In this document: in pieces, positions 37,485 through 45,808 of the stretch
Layout of the letters: every line of letters starts with the position of its first letter
Position numbering within the stretch: the stretch's first letter is position 1
Source of the DNA: an uncultured Planctomycetaceae bacterium
Lineage (GTDB): Bacteria; Planctomycetota; Planctomycetia; Planctomycetales; Planctomycetaceae
Direction of reading: 5' to 3'
DNA length: 64,000 nucleotides
NCBI GenBank assembly: GCA_937916515.1
Contig: CALFSX010000115.1
Location: 1 to 64,000 of the forward strand
Notes under the pieces: generated by a model
The model's database searches: none
What the model saw: the letters and a program-made list of their open reading frames with translations, nothing else
Told to the model about the DNA's origin: nothing
Position numbers and translations under genes: made by a program

Positions 37485-37688
37485 AAAGAAAGCACTAAAA
37501 AGAACATCCACCCTCATGTAGACAACTGGGAATTCTGGGCGATTACAAAAGCCCAGGGCGAAATTCTACGTTACAGCGTGCTTCGCGATATTAGAGACTT
37601 GGTTCCCGATTGGCCGTTTGTTCGTGACTCTGTGGGTGTGGCGTACGTTGTGACTGCGCGGCTCAATTTGTGGAACTACCTCACATAG
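37485..37688 (+). pseudogene. Possible coding remnant without a start codon
   Basis: An open frame of 67 codons ends at TAG 37686-37688. The last 56 codons from 37521 read like real protein, with Trp, Tyr and aliphatic residues in a plausible mix (for example NWEFWAITKAQG, RDLVPDWPF, GVAYVVTARLNLW). No ATG, GTG or TTG with a ribosome binding site begins it, and upstream it runs into the GTAG hairpin. It overlaps the RAYT 3' end by 13 bases. I do not recognise the family. It may be the tail of a gene broken by the transposase region, or an accidental frame. Confidence 0.25.
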
Positions 37689-38434
37689 TCGACCCAGAAG
37701 GCAGGCGACATGTCCAGCCGTTGCAGAATCCCGGATAGGTGTTTAGGGATCGCTCCTCGCTTGCCGTGTTCGATGCGTTTGTCGCGAGCATCCGGTGTGG
37801 AAACTTCGTCGGCAGTTTTCGCGTCGACAATGCGATCCTGAGCACTCGTGAAATCGCTTGTTTCCGGAGTCTTCGCAATGTTTGCTCGCACAGGGTTCAG
37901 GTCGACGTTTTGCATGCAGGCCAGCAGCGCCGCTTCATCGGCTAAAATCTGAGCCTTGAAACGTCCTTCCAAAAATCGGCCCGTGCATTCATCCTGTTTG
38001 TTGCTTTCCCGAGCCACCTTTTCACACAAAAATCGCATGAACCACGAAATGCTGCTCAGTCGACTGCGGCGTCCTTTGAGTTGTTGCTTGTCGTTTTTGA
38101 TGGAGTTGATTTCGAACTCGGTGGGTTCTGCGGCATTGCCGTCTTTGCCCTTGCGAAGCGGAAACAACGCCCACCACTTTGCCGCCACTTCTTCGTCGGA
38201 CCACCCAGCCACAACGTCCGGGCGACTGCATAGAATACAGTGAATGTGATTGCTCATCACACTATAGCCGAGAACTTCAACACCCATAACTCCGGCGAGA
38301 AATTCCAAACGCTGACGAATGAGTTCACGACGATGTTCGTAGTCGGTCCCCATCAGCGGATCCTGGCCACAAAGAAACGCTCGTCGCACACAGCGATTCA
38401 CGCAATGCACCACCTGAACTTCACAATCCGCCAA
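37676..38434 (-). CDS. RAYT/IS200-like Y1 transposase homologue with Tyr-to-Asn change at the predicted catalytic site
   Basis: The product is 252 residues of the REP-associated tyrosine transposase family. It contains the HUH motif HIH (His63, His65) in SVMSNHIHCIL and the downstream block ALLACMQNVDLNPVRANIAK. In other members this block reads YVDLNPxRA or YIxxNPV, and its Tyr forms the covalent link to DNA (Tyr115 in E. coli TnpA-REP, by my alignment). Here that position is Asn176 (AAC codon, one base from TAC). The C-terminus also ends at TAG after WVDYVR, while the same frame stays open for about 35 further codons, so the end may be truncated. It is probably a domesticated or inactive copy. 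Confidence 0.8.
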   Translation of the reverse strand: MADCEVQVVHCVNRCVRRAFLCGQDPLMGTDYEHRRELIRQRLEFLAGVMGVEVLGYSVMSNHIHCILCSRPDVVAGWSDEEVAAKWWALFPLRKGKDGNAAEPTEFEINSIKNDKQQLKGRRSRLSSISWFMRFLCEKVARESNKQDECTGRFLEGRFKAQILADEAALLACMQNVDLNPVRANIAKTPETSDFTSAQDRIVDAKTADEVSTPDARDKRIEHGKRGAIPKHLSGILQRLDMSPAFWVDYVR

Positions 38435-38662
38435 AACATCCCGCCGATTTGCTCAAGGTATTTTCAATTCCTCAGATACAGTCGTTCAACAAACTAAATG
38501 CCCGCTTGACAACCCGCCGAAGATTCCAAAACATCCCCGTAAGGCCACAACACGGTTGGATGGCCCTATTTTAAAAAGATTGTGATGAGGCGTTGAGTGG
38601 CGAAACGGAATACAATCCGACACAATACAGAGCAGTATGCAGCAGCAGCAGGGAGATTATCG

Positions 38663-40027
38663 ATGAGACTTTCCAGAAGAACGTTCTTACGTGGTAACGG
38701 TGCCATGCTGGCATTGCCATTTCTGCCTTCACTGGCCAAAGCCGCGCTGGATGTGCGTGCCAGCACTGGACCGGATAAAAAACTGGTCATCATGTACATG
38801 CCCAATGGCATCGTTCGGCGCTGTTTTTTTCCGGGCGAAGAAAATGCGGATCTGCCGGATTTCATCGGCGGGTTCAATGCCGATCAAACGAAGAACGAAC
38901 GAAGGCGGCGAAACAAACATGGCTTCTATCCGCTCGAACTGACGTCCACGATGCAGCCGCTGGCGGACCACACCAACGATGTGACGTTGATTACGGGGCT
39001 GGATCGGACCTACAAAAACGGACAGGACGTGCATGCTCAGGGAGCATCCTGCTATCTGACCAGCCTGTCACCTGCACAGGCAACGGAGCAGGGCATCGCG
39101 CATCCGAACGGACGCAGTCTGGATCAGGTGATTGGCGATGTGGTAGGTCGCTCAACCATATTTAACACACTGGAAATCAGCTGCAACGGATTCACAGCAC
39201 CGAAGGAACCCATCGAGTTTGACAATATTTCGTGGTACGGTCCCGGCAAGATTGCACCGTCCATTCGAGAGCCTCAGAAACTGTACGACCGACTGTTTCT
39301 GCGTGACAGTTATCGTCATCACATTGCTGACGTGACCGATCTGGTGCTGGCCGATGCCAACACACTGTCAAAGAAACTGGGCCGCGACGACCGGCATACC
39401 ATGGGCGAATTTATGCAGATGATTCGTGACATTGAGTTACGAATTCAGAAAATGGATCAGCTGCTGTCCAATTTGGACGTGCAGATTCCCAAAAACGAAG
39501 TGCTGCCGCGCGGCGAGTATATCCGCCTGCAGATGGACCTGATGCTGCTGGCCTTTCAGATGGGCATCACCAACGTCTGCACTTTCATGCTGGGCCCGGA
39601 ACGCTGGGACGCCACATTGATGTACGAAGGCGTCTTTGACCAACCAGTACAGCACCACAACATGACTCACAATCAGAAAGGTGACGGTTACAAAGACCTG
39701 CAGAAGATCGACATTTTTCACATGCAGCAATACGCGTACCTGATTCAGCGGATGAAGGACATCCGTGAATCTGACGGAAGCTGTATGCTGGACAACTCAC
39801 TGATCGCTTACGGAGCCGGTCTGGGTGACGGAGCCACGCACCAATACTACGACTTACCGATGATTGTCGCCGGGCGAGCTCAGAATCAGATCAAGCAGGG
39901 CCGCTTCATCAAAATGGAAAGCGGCACGCTGAATTCCAACCTGTGGCTGACCATCGCGCAGCTGATGGGCCTCGAAATCGATGCCTATGCAGACAGCACG
40001 GGCGTCGTGTCCGATCTGTGGACCTGA
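38663..40027 (+). CDS. DUF1552 family secreted protein (cassette B)
   Basis: The start at ATG 38663 is preferred to the GTG at 38597 because GGGAG lies seven bases upstream and the Tat signal then begins directly (SRRTFLRG, residues 4-11). The product is 454 residues. It aligns end to end with the DUF1552 protein at 2316-3662, sharing MPNGIVRRCFFPGE, VHAQGASCYL, LGPERWDATLMYEG and the ending YADSTGVVSDLW. It is 40 bp upstream of the cytochrome gene of the same cassette. In cassette A the order is reversed, with the cytochrome first. The function is unknown. Confidence 0.9.
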   Translation: MRLSRRTFLRGNGAMLALPFLPSLAKAALDVRASTGPDKKLVIMYMPNGIVRRCFFPGEENADLPDFIGGFNADQTKNERRRRNKHGFYPLELTSTMQPLADHTNDVTLITGLDRTYKNGQDVHAQGASCYLTSLSPAQATEQGIAHPNGRSLDQVIGDVVGRSTIFNTLEISCNGFTAPKEPIEFDNISWYGPGKIAPSIREPQKLYDRLFLRDSYRHHIADVTDLVLADANTLSKKLGRDDRHTMGEFMQMIRDIELRIQKMDQLLSNLDVQIPKNEVLPRGEYIRLQMDLMLLAFQMGITNVCTFMLGPERWDATLMYEGVFDQPVQHHNMTHNQKGDGYKDLQKIDIFHMQQYAYLIQRMKDIRESDGSCMLDNSLIAYGAGLGDGATHQYYDLPMIVAGRAQNQIKQGRFIKMESGTLNSNLWLTIAQLMGLEIDAYADSTGVVSDLWT

Positions 40028-40067
40028 TCGCGGCGAATACAATTGCAACAGCGTGGGAGAAACCTGA

Positions 40068-43031
40068 ATGATGGCCTGGAATTTTCTGAGTCATACCGTG
40101 TGCGTGCTGCTGGTTGTCGGCAGCAGAACGACTATTGCGTCGGCTGATGATTTCGAGCAGATTCTGAAACCGTTGTTCGCTCAGAAATGTGTAAAATGTC
40201 ATGGCAGCGAAGATGTGAATGCGGACGTCCGCTTTGACAGCGTCATGTCTCAGACACACTTGCTGGAACAGCCGGAACTGATTCTGCGGACGCTGGAAGC
40301 CATCGACACCGGCGCGATGCCTCCGGATGGCGAAGAATCGCTGGATGAAACCACGCGTATGCAAACAGTCGTCGTGCTGAAAAGTATGTTGCAGGAAACC
40401 AGCCGTCACGCGCCTCAAACACGGGCCCCGCTGCGGCGGTTGAATCGACTGCAGTATAACAACACGGTGCACGATCTGTTTCAGCTGAATCGGGATGTGT
40501 TTGCACTGCCAGAAAAACTCATCACGCGGCACGACAACTATCTGCAGCGGCTGATCAAACAGCCAATACCCCGACAAATGCCGGAAAGCGTTGAGGTTGC
40601 CTCGCACGCATTGAATCCTCAGCCCGGCCTGCAGGACGTAAAGCCCTTTCCGAAAGATCTGCGAGCCGAACATGGTTTCGACAATCAGGCGAATCAGCTG
40701 ACGCTCTCTCCGCTGCTGCTGGACGCGTTTCTGCGACTCAGCGTGTCTATCGTCGAAAGTCCTGACTTCAACGAACAGACCGTCGGCATCTGGAACGAAT
40801 TCTTCAAAGCGCCTGCGGACAACACAGATCGCGACGCAGAGATCAGCAGCCGGCTGGCCCGCTTTCTGCGAATGGCATTTCGTGGCCCGGTCGATCAGGA
40901 TACGCTGGATCGCTACTCGGCGTACGCTAACAGCAAACTGCAGCAGGGCCTGTCTTTTACGGACGCTATGAAAAAAGTGGCTTCGGCCGCGCTGTCGTCG
41001 CCCCTGTTTCTATATCGAAGACCGGCCACGGTCGACCATATTCACCAGCTGGAACTGGCGTCCCGGTTGTCTTATTTCCTGTGGGGCAGCAGCCCGGATG
41101 ATGAACTGCTGGCGCTGGCCGAACGTGGCGAGTTATCGCGCCCGGATGTTCTGGAGCGAACCATCGTGCGAATGCTGGCAGACCCGAAGATCGAACGTTT
41201 TCTGGACACGTTTCCCACACAATGGATGCAGCTGGAAAACCTGCTGGCGGCGACTCCCGATCCCGGAATCAACAAATACTTCAGTTTCGATCAGAAAGCA
41301 CCGGCCAGCCTGCAGATGGTGCTGGAACCGCTGCTGTTGTTTGACGCGGTGTTTGTGGAAGATCGCCCGATTGGCGAACTGATCGCTCCACCGTTTAGCT
41401 ATCACAGTGACTTTCTGCAAACGTGGTACACCACCGACCTGCAACCACCCGCCGTCGATCCGCAGCAGATCAGCGACGACAACCAGCGCCATGAGCAGCA
41501 ACGAAAAACGCTGCAGGCCACCATCAGTGCCACTCAGGCCCAGCGCACCGCACTGCTGGAACCTGTTCGCAAACGACTGCTGGAAGCCCGGCGCAATGAG
41601 ATGCAAACAGCAGCCCCCGTGGACCTCAAGCCGTTTGCCGCATGGGAATTCCAGGACAATCTGACGGAATCGATTCGCGGGCTGGACCTGACCGCTCACG
41701 GCGAGATTACGTTTCGAGACGGAAGAATCATGCTGGATCAGGCGTACCTGCAGAGTCAGCCACTGCCAATTGATCTGAAGGCGAAGACTCTGGAAGTCTG
41801 GTGCCAGTTGGATAATCCCGATCAGCGTGGTGGCGGATTGATGGGAATTCAGGGACCGGGTGGGTTGTTCGATACGATTGTGATCGGCGAACGGCAGCAG
41901 CGACACTGGATTTCCGGCAGCAACGGGTTCAGCCGCACGGAAGATTTCCCCGAGTCCACGGCTGAGACAGTCACAGACGAAATTCTGCACCTGGCGATGG
42001 TTTATACAGAAGACGGTACCACGACGTTGTATCGCAATGGAACGATCTACGGAAAACCATTCCGCAAAGGGCAGGCCACCTTTCCTCAGGCACAGTCATC
42101 CGTCCTGTTTGGCCTGCGACATCTGCCAGCCGGAGGAAACCGGTTTCTGTCAGTCAGCATCGATCAGGCGCGGCTGTACGACCGTGCCCTGACGGCTGAA
42201 GAGGTGGCGGTTTCCGCCGGTGGGCATGGCTTATTCATTACAGACGCAGACCTAGCGGCCGCCCTGACGCCACAGCAGAAAGATCAGTTTGCAGCGATGA
42301 ATTCCGCTCTGGCACAGGCCGAAACAGCATTAACACAGGTGCCAGCCAATCAAACCGTGGATGAAGTCCGGCAGACGGTGCAACGCAGCTTTGAGAACAA
42401 TCTGAAGGCACAGTTGCGTTCGCGTACGTTTCGGCGTGTAGCGGCCAAAGATGCTCGCTACGGAGGCATCATCACCAATGCGGCGATGCTGAGCATGACG
42501 TCCGGGCCCAGGCGAACGCATCCGGTCGCTCGAGGAGTCTGGGTGATCGAAGTCATCTTCAACGACCCACCGGATCCGCCGCCCAACGACGTGCCGCCGC
42601 TTAATGAAGACTCGGCCGACAAAGATCTGACCATCCGGGAACAGTTTGCCGCTCACCGCGAAAACCCATCCTGCGCCGGGTGTCACACCAAGCTCGACCC
42701 ACTGGGTTTTGCGCTCGAGAACTTTGATATCACTGGCCGGTGGCGCGATCAGTATGACAATGGCCGAACCGTCGATGCCAGCGGAACGCTGATGCGAAAA
42801 CATGACTTCGGCGATGCTGTCAGCTTTAAACAGTCTCTGGTCCATGAAAACCGTCGCTTTGCCAAAGCGTTCATTGAACACCTGCTGAGATTCGCTCTGG
42901 CCAGGGAACTCGGTCCCGCGGACGTGCTGGCAGTGGACGAGATCATCAGCCGGACACAGGGTGACAACTTCCGCCTCAGCCAATTGATTCGGTCCGTGAT
43001 CTTAAGTGAAAGTTTTCAGCAGACGAACTGA
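40068..43031 (+). CDS. Secreted c-type cytochrome with DUF1587/1595/1592/1588/1585 domains and inserted LamG-like domain (cassette B)
   Basis: The product is 987 residues with a signal peptide (cleavage near ASA-D at about 26). A CxxCH haem site (C41, C44, H45) is followed by the same domain series as the cassette A protein. The difference is a block of about 290 residues at about 480-770 between DUF1592 and DUF1588. It starts with a coiled-coil-like Gln/Arg-rich stretch and holds a LamG/concanavalin-like domain (AAWEFQDNLTESIRGLDL, VWCQLDNPDQRGG, QARLYDRALTAEEV). A second CxxCH occurs in SCAGCHTKLDPLGFALENF. It may let the protein bind a polysaccharide. Its sister gene at 119-2215 lacks the block. 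Confidence 0.9.
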   Translation: MMAWNFLSHTVCVLLVVGSRTTIASADDFEQILKPLFAQKCVKCHGSEDVNADVRFDSVMSQTHLLEQPELILRTLEAIDTGAMPPDGEESLDETTRMQTVVVLKSMLQETSRHAPQTRAPLRRLNRLQYNNTVHDLFQLNRDVFALPEKLITRHDNYLQRLIKQPIPRQMPESVEVASHALNPQPGLQDVKPFPKDLRAEHGFDNQANQLTLSPLLLDAFLRLSVSIVESPDFNEQTVGIWNEFFKAPADNTDRDAEISSRLARFLRMAFRGPVDQDTLDRYSAYANSKLQQGLSFTDAMKKVASAALSSPLFLYRRPATVDHIHQLELASRLSYFLWGSSPDDELLALAERGELSRPDVLERTIVRMLADPKIERFLDTFPTQWMQLENLLAATPDPGINKYFSFDQKAPASLQMVLEPLLLFDAVFVEDRPIGELIAPPFSYHSDFLQTWYTTDLQPPAVDPQQISDDNQRHEQQRKTLQATISATQAQRTALLEPVRKRLLEARRNEMQTAAPVDLKPFAAWEFQDNLTESIRGLDLTAHGEITFRDGRIMLDQAYLQSQPLPIDLKAKTLEVWCQLDNPDQRGGGLMGIQGPGGLFDTIVIGERQQRHWISGSNGFSRTEDFPESTAETVTDEILHLAMVYTEDGTTTLYRNGTIYGKPFRKGQATFPQAQSSVLFGLRHLPAGGNRFLSVSIDQARLYDRALTAEEVAVSAGGHGLFITDADLAAALTPQQKDQFAAMNSALAQAETALTQVPANQTVDEVRQTVQRSFENNLKAQLRSRTFRRVAAKDARYGGIITNAAMLSMTSGPRRTHPVARGVWVIEVIFNDPPDPPPNDVPPLNEDSADKDLTIREQFAAHRENPSCAGCHTKLDPLGFALENFDITGRWRDQYDNGRTVDASGTLMRKHDFGDAVSFKQSLVHENRRFAKAFIEHLLRFALARELGPADVLAVDEIISRTQGDNFRLSQLIRSVILSESFQQTN

Positions 43032-43670
43032 GAGACTTCATCGGCAAACACCCCGCCGTGACAACTCACGACCATATCAAACGTCCGGGGGGGAAATGTC
43101 CGGAAAGCACCGTCATCGTTTCTTCAGGAACACAACAGACTCCGCTAACCGTTCACACTGCCTCGCGAAGACAAATACGCCTGATCAACGCCTCTCATTG
43201 AGCAATCCACACGTTGCAAGGCATCAAAGCGGGTGGATTAACAAGCGTGCAGAGACTGGGGGAATGCACTGAACTTGCGAAGTGGGATAAGCGAATAGAC
43301 AGGGCGCCGTCAGGAAGCCGCGTCAGGCACGGAAAACGGTTTTCTGCGGAGCAATGCTTCGCCAATGCGAAGTAAGTTACCAGAAGCTTTCTAACCTGCA
43401 GCAGATCCTACATATTAGTTTCAGGGTGGATGGCCCAATACACTGCCTCGGTCACTGACTTGTGGTTTCCGTCGGCTGTTCAATTTTTTCAGAATCCAGA
43501 AGTGTCTGCATACATTTCAACGACAAATTGAGAGAATGGAGGCCGGGCCAGCGGAGCGATGTTTCAACAACTACCAGACACCTGCCGGAACGGCGCTCCG
43601 CTGGGGCCGGCCGACCCTAAAAGCACGTTTCCTCAACGCACAACCTTTGAATACGAATTAGAATCGAACC
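43032..43670. other. Intergenic region with a long hairpin
   Basis: About 640 bp. No convincing gene. A long imperfect hairpin lies at 43541-43612, with arms GGCCGGGCCAGCGGAGCG and CGCTCCGCTGGGGCCGGCC and a loop of about 35 nt, some 60 bp before the next gene. A 7-G run (GGGGGGG) occurs near 43088. Otherwise nothing. Confidence 0.5.
43541..43612. repeat. Long imperfect inverted repeat before the dimethylformamidase-like gene
   Basis: The 18-base left arm and the 19-base right arm pair almost perfectly, with one bulge and a GC-rich stem. The hairpin would form in either DNA or the leader RNA of the gene starting at 43671. No T tract follows. I see no second copy in the window, so it may be a leader structure or a single repeat unit. 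Confidence 0.55.
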
Positions 43671-45170
43671 ATGCTGCCAGCCCGCCTGTATTCATCACTC
43701 CTTGTCGGAATCTGTATTGCCACCTTATCGAGCGTCGTTGCTGACGACTCGCCCAACCAGATTCAGCGGGAAAACGCACATGAAGGAGCTCGTGATTGGC
43801 AGCTCACGCGTGTGAAAGTGCTGAATGGTGGCTGTCGTTCGGCCAATGTCGAGGGGTATTGCTCAAAGCAAAGCGTTGCGGCTGGCGAATCGATCGACAT
43901 CATGGTTTCGACCAATCCGGCGCGGGCGTTTAAGATCGAATTCTTTCGCACCGGCTACTACGGCGGTCGCGGTGCCAGGCTGATGAAGACAATCGAACGT
44001 GTCGAAGGAATAGCTCAGCAGGATCCAACTCCGGGCGAAAAGGATCTACATGAATGCCGCTGGAAAAAATCACTCTCGCTGACAATTCCCAATGACTGGC
44101 TGAGCGGTGTGTATCTGGGTCGCCTCACCACAATCCCGGAAGGTAACGAGCCGTATTGGCAAAGTTACGTCATCTTCATTGTGCGTGATGATCGCCCGGC
44201 AGATGTGCTGTTTCAGTGCTCCGACAATACATGGCAGGCGTACAACGTCTGGCCCAGCCACTATTCTGTCTACACGCATCCCAAAGGCGGTCAGGGTCCG
44301 TGGGCGGATGTCAGTTTCGATCGACCTTATGGCCGTGAAGCGCAATACGCTTCCGTTGTGAACGATCCGTTAACAGTGGGTGCCGGCGAATTCATTCCGT
44401 ACGAATTTCCGATGACATTCTGGCTGGAACAAAACGGCTACGATGTCAGTTACGTCTCCAACAGCGATATGCTCAAGCCAGATCGAGGCCTCAAGTGCAA
44501 AACGTTTGTCAGCATTGGGCACGACGAGTACTGGGATCGCCGACAATTTGACAGCGTGACAAAGATGCGGGACGAAGGCGTCAATTTGCTATTCCTGTCT
44601 GGCAACAGCGTATGCTGGGTCACACCGCTGCGAGCTTCCTCCGACGGACAACCAAACCGTATCTTCTTTCGCGGTGGTCCTTACGGCGCTGATAATGATT
44701 ATGCGGTTGCCCGTGAAAGGGACAATGGGCCGTTTCCGTTTCGCGGCCCCGATGAAGGTTTGCTGATGGGGGCTCGCAATGTCGAACCTGTCAACGGCGG
44801 CGGGGACTGGACGGCCACCAAAGTCAATCATTGGATGTTTAACAAGACCGGCATGAAGAACGGTGATTCAATTCCAGGGCTGATCGGCTGGGAGTACCAC
44901 GGTTCGCCGGCAGACATCCCGGGGATTGAAGTCGTTGGCAGTGGCACAGCATGGCAAGGCGGCGTGAATCCACAGCAATGGACAGCCACAATTTATCCCG
45001 GCCCGAAAGATAATTTCGTATTCAATGCCGCCACCATCTGGTGGGCTCAGGCACTTGGAGATCCACCGGGCCACACTTTGCCGTGGTCACATCACAGTCG
45101 ACCACACGGACCGGACGAACGAGTCCAGCAGATCACCCACAATCTGCTGCAGCGGGCAATTGGAAAATAG
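43671..45170 (+). CDS. Secreted N,N-dimethylformamidase large-subunit-like protein
   Basis: The product is 499 residues with a signal peptide (MLPARLYSSLLVGICIATL, cleavage near VVA-D). The core matches the DMFase large-subunit-like family: FFRTGYYGGRGARLM, YVIFIVRDDRPADVLFQCSD, TWQAYNVWP, FIPYEFPMTFWLEQNGYDVSYVSN and SIGHDEYWD near the metal-binding region. DMFase hydrolyses the amide of dimethylformamide using iron. Exported planctomycete relatives probably have other substrates. It stands alone, with long gaps on both sides. Confidence 0.85.
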   Translation: MLPARLYSSLLVGICIATLSSVVADDSPNQIQRENAHEGARDWQLTRVKVLNGGCRSANVEGYCSKQSVAAGESIDIMVSTNPARAFKIEFFRTGYYGGRGARLMKTIERVEGIAQQDPTPGEKDLHECRWKKSLSLTIPNDWLSGVYLGRLTTIPEGNEPYWQSYVIFIVRDDRPADVLFQCSDNTWQAYNVWPSHYSVYTHPKGGQGPWADVSFDRPYGREAQYASVVNDPLTVGAGEFIPYEFPMTFWLEQNGYDVSYVSNSDMLKPDRGLKCKTFVSIGHDEYWDRRQFDSVTKMRDEGVNLLFLSGNSVCWVTPLRASSDGQPNRIFFRGGPYGADNDYAVARERDNGPFPFRGPDEGLLMGARNVEPVNGGGDWTATKVNHWMFNKTGMKNGDSIPGLIGWEYHGSPADIPGIEVVGSGTAWQGGVNPQQWTATIYPGPKDNFVFNAATIWWAQALGDPPGHTLPWSHHSRPHGPDERVQQITHNLLQRAIGK

Positions 45171-45808
45171 CTGTCTGGCCAGACACTGAGGACTAAGCAC
45201 TCGTGCAGGAGTCGAGATCCCAGTGCAGATCCCAGGGCCATCCACCCTGAGAACGACAAATGCATCGCACTTCAGGCGCGGGGGATTGAAGAACTTGCAG
45301 CAATGACACAAGGCGGGGGAATGGCCCGTGTTTTTTGCTTGCCGCGCCCCGTGACGGAGGGAACTCGCTTGCTGGAAACAGCGTCGACGGGGTTGGAGAC
45401 TGCGTTGTGTGCGGTTCGACTTCGCCGAAAATCCCTTCCGACAGAAAGGACCTACTGTCCGCCAACGCCAGATCGATGACGTCGTGGCTGAAGTGGTGGT
45501 GGTGACGACTCGTCGATGAGCGCCGGAATCCGATTTAGCTTCGATGTCGAGGCAGGCCTGAATGTCGGTGCCCCTGAATGTCCGTCACAAGTGCTTCGCC
45601 CGGCAGCCCCAGTTCCGGTAGATGCACTGCACGTTGATCTCAATCACCTGCAGCCACGGATCCGGAAACGGCATGGTATCCAACCGCTACAGTATTGAGT
45701 ACTCTTTCCGCCTTTAAGGTTGCCGCAACTTTGTGGTGCCTTTTCCTGCCCCATGAAGCCATCGCTGACGGTTTCAGGTTTTACTCAAATCAGTGTTTCA
45801 GGAATCGT
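45171..45808. other. Intergenic region, no gene recognised
   Basis: About 640 bp between the DMFase-like gene and the cyclase. A TTG-started extension of the cyclase frame covers 45695-45808, but AGGA six nucleotides before ATG 45809 marks that as the true start. Short frames on both strands (for example around 45321-45480) lack family features. I see no hairpin or shared repeat. Confidence 0.4.

Noticed and set aside
45321-45480. Short frame beginning MARVFCLPRP before the cyclase gene
   Set aside because: About 52 codons with no ribosome binding site, no hydrophobic core and overlapping frames on the other strand.
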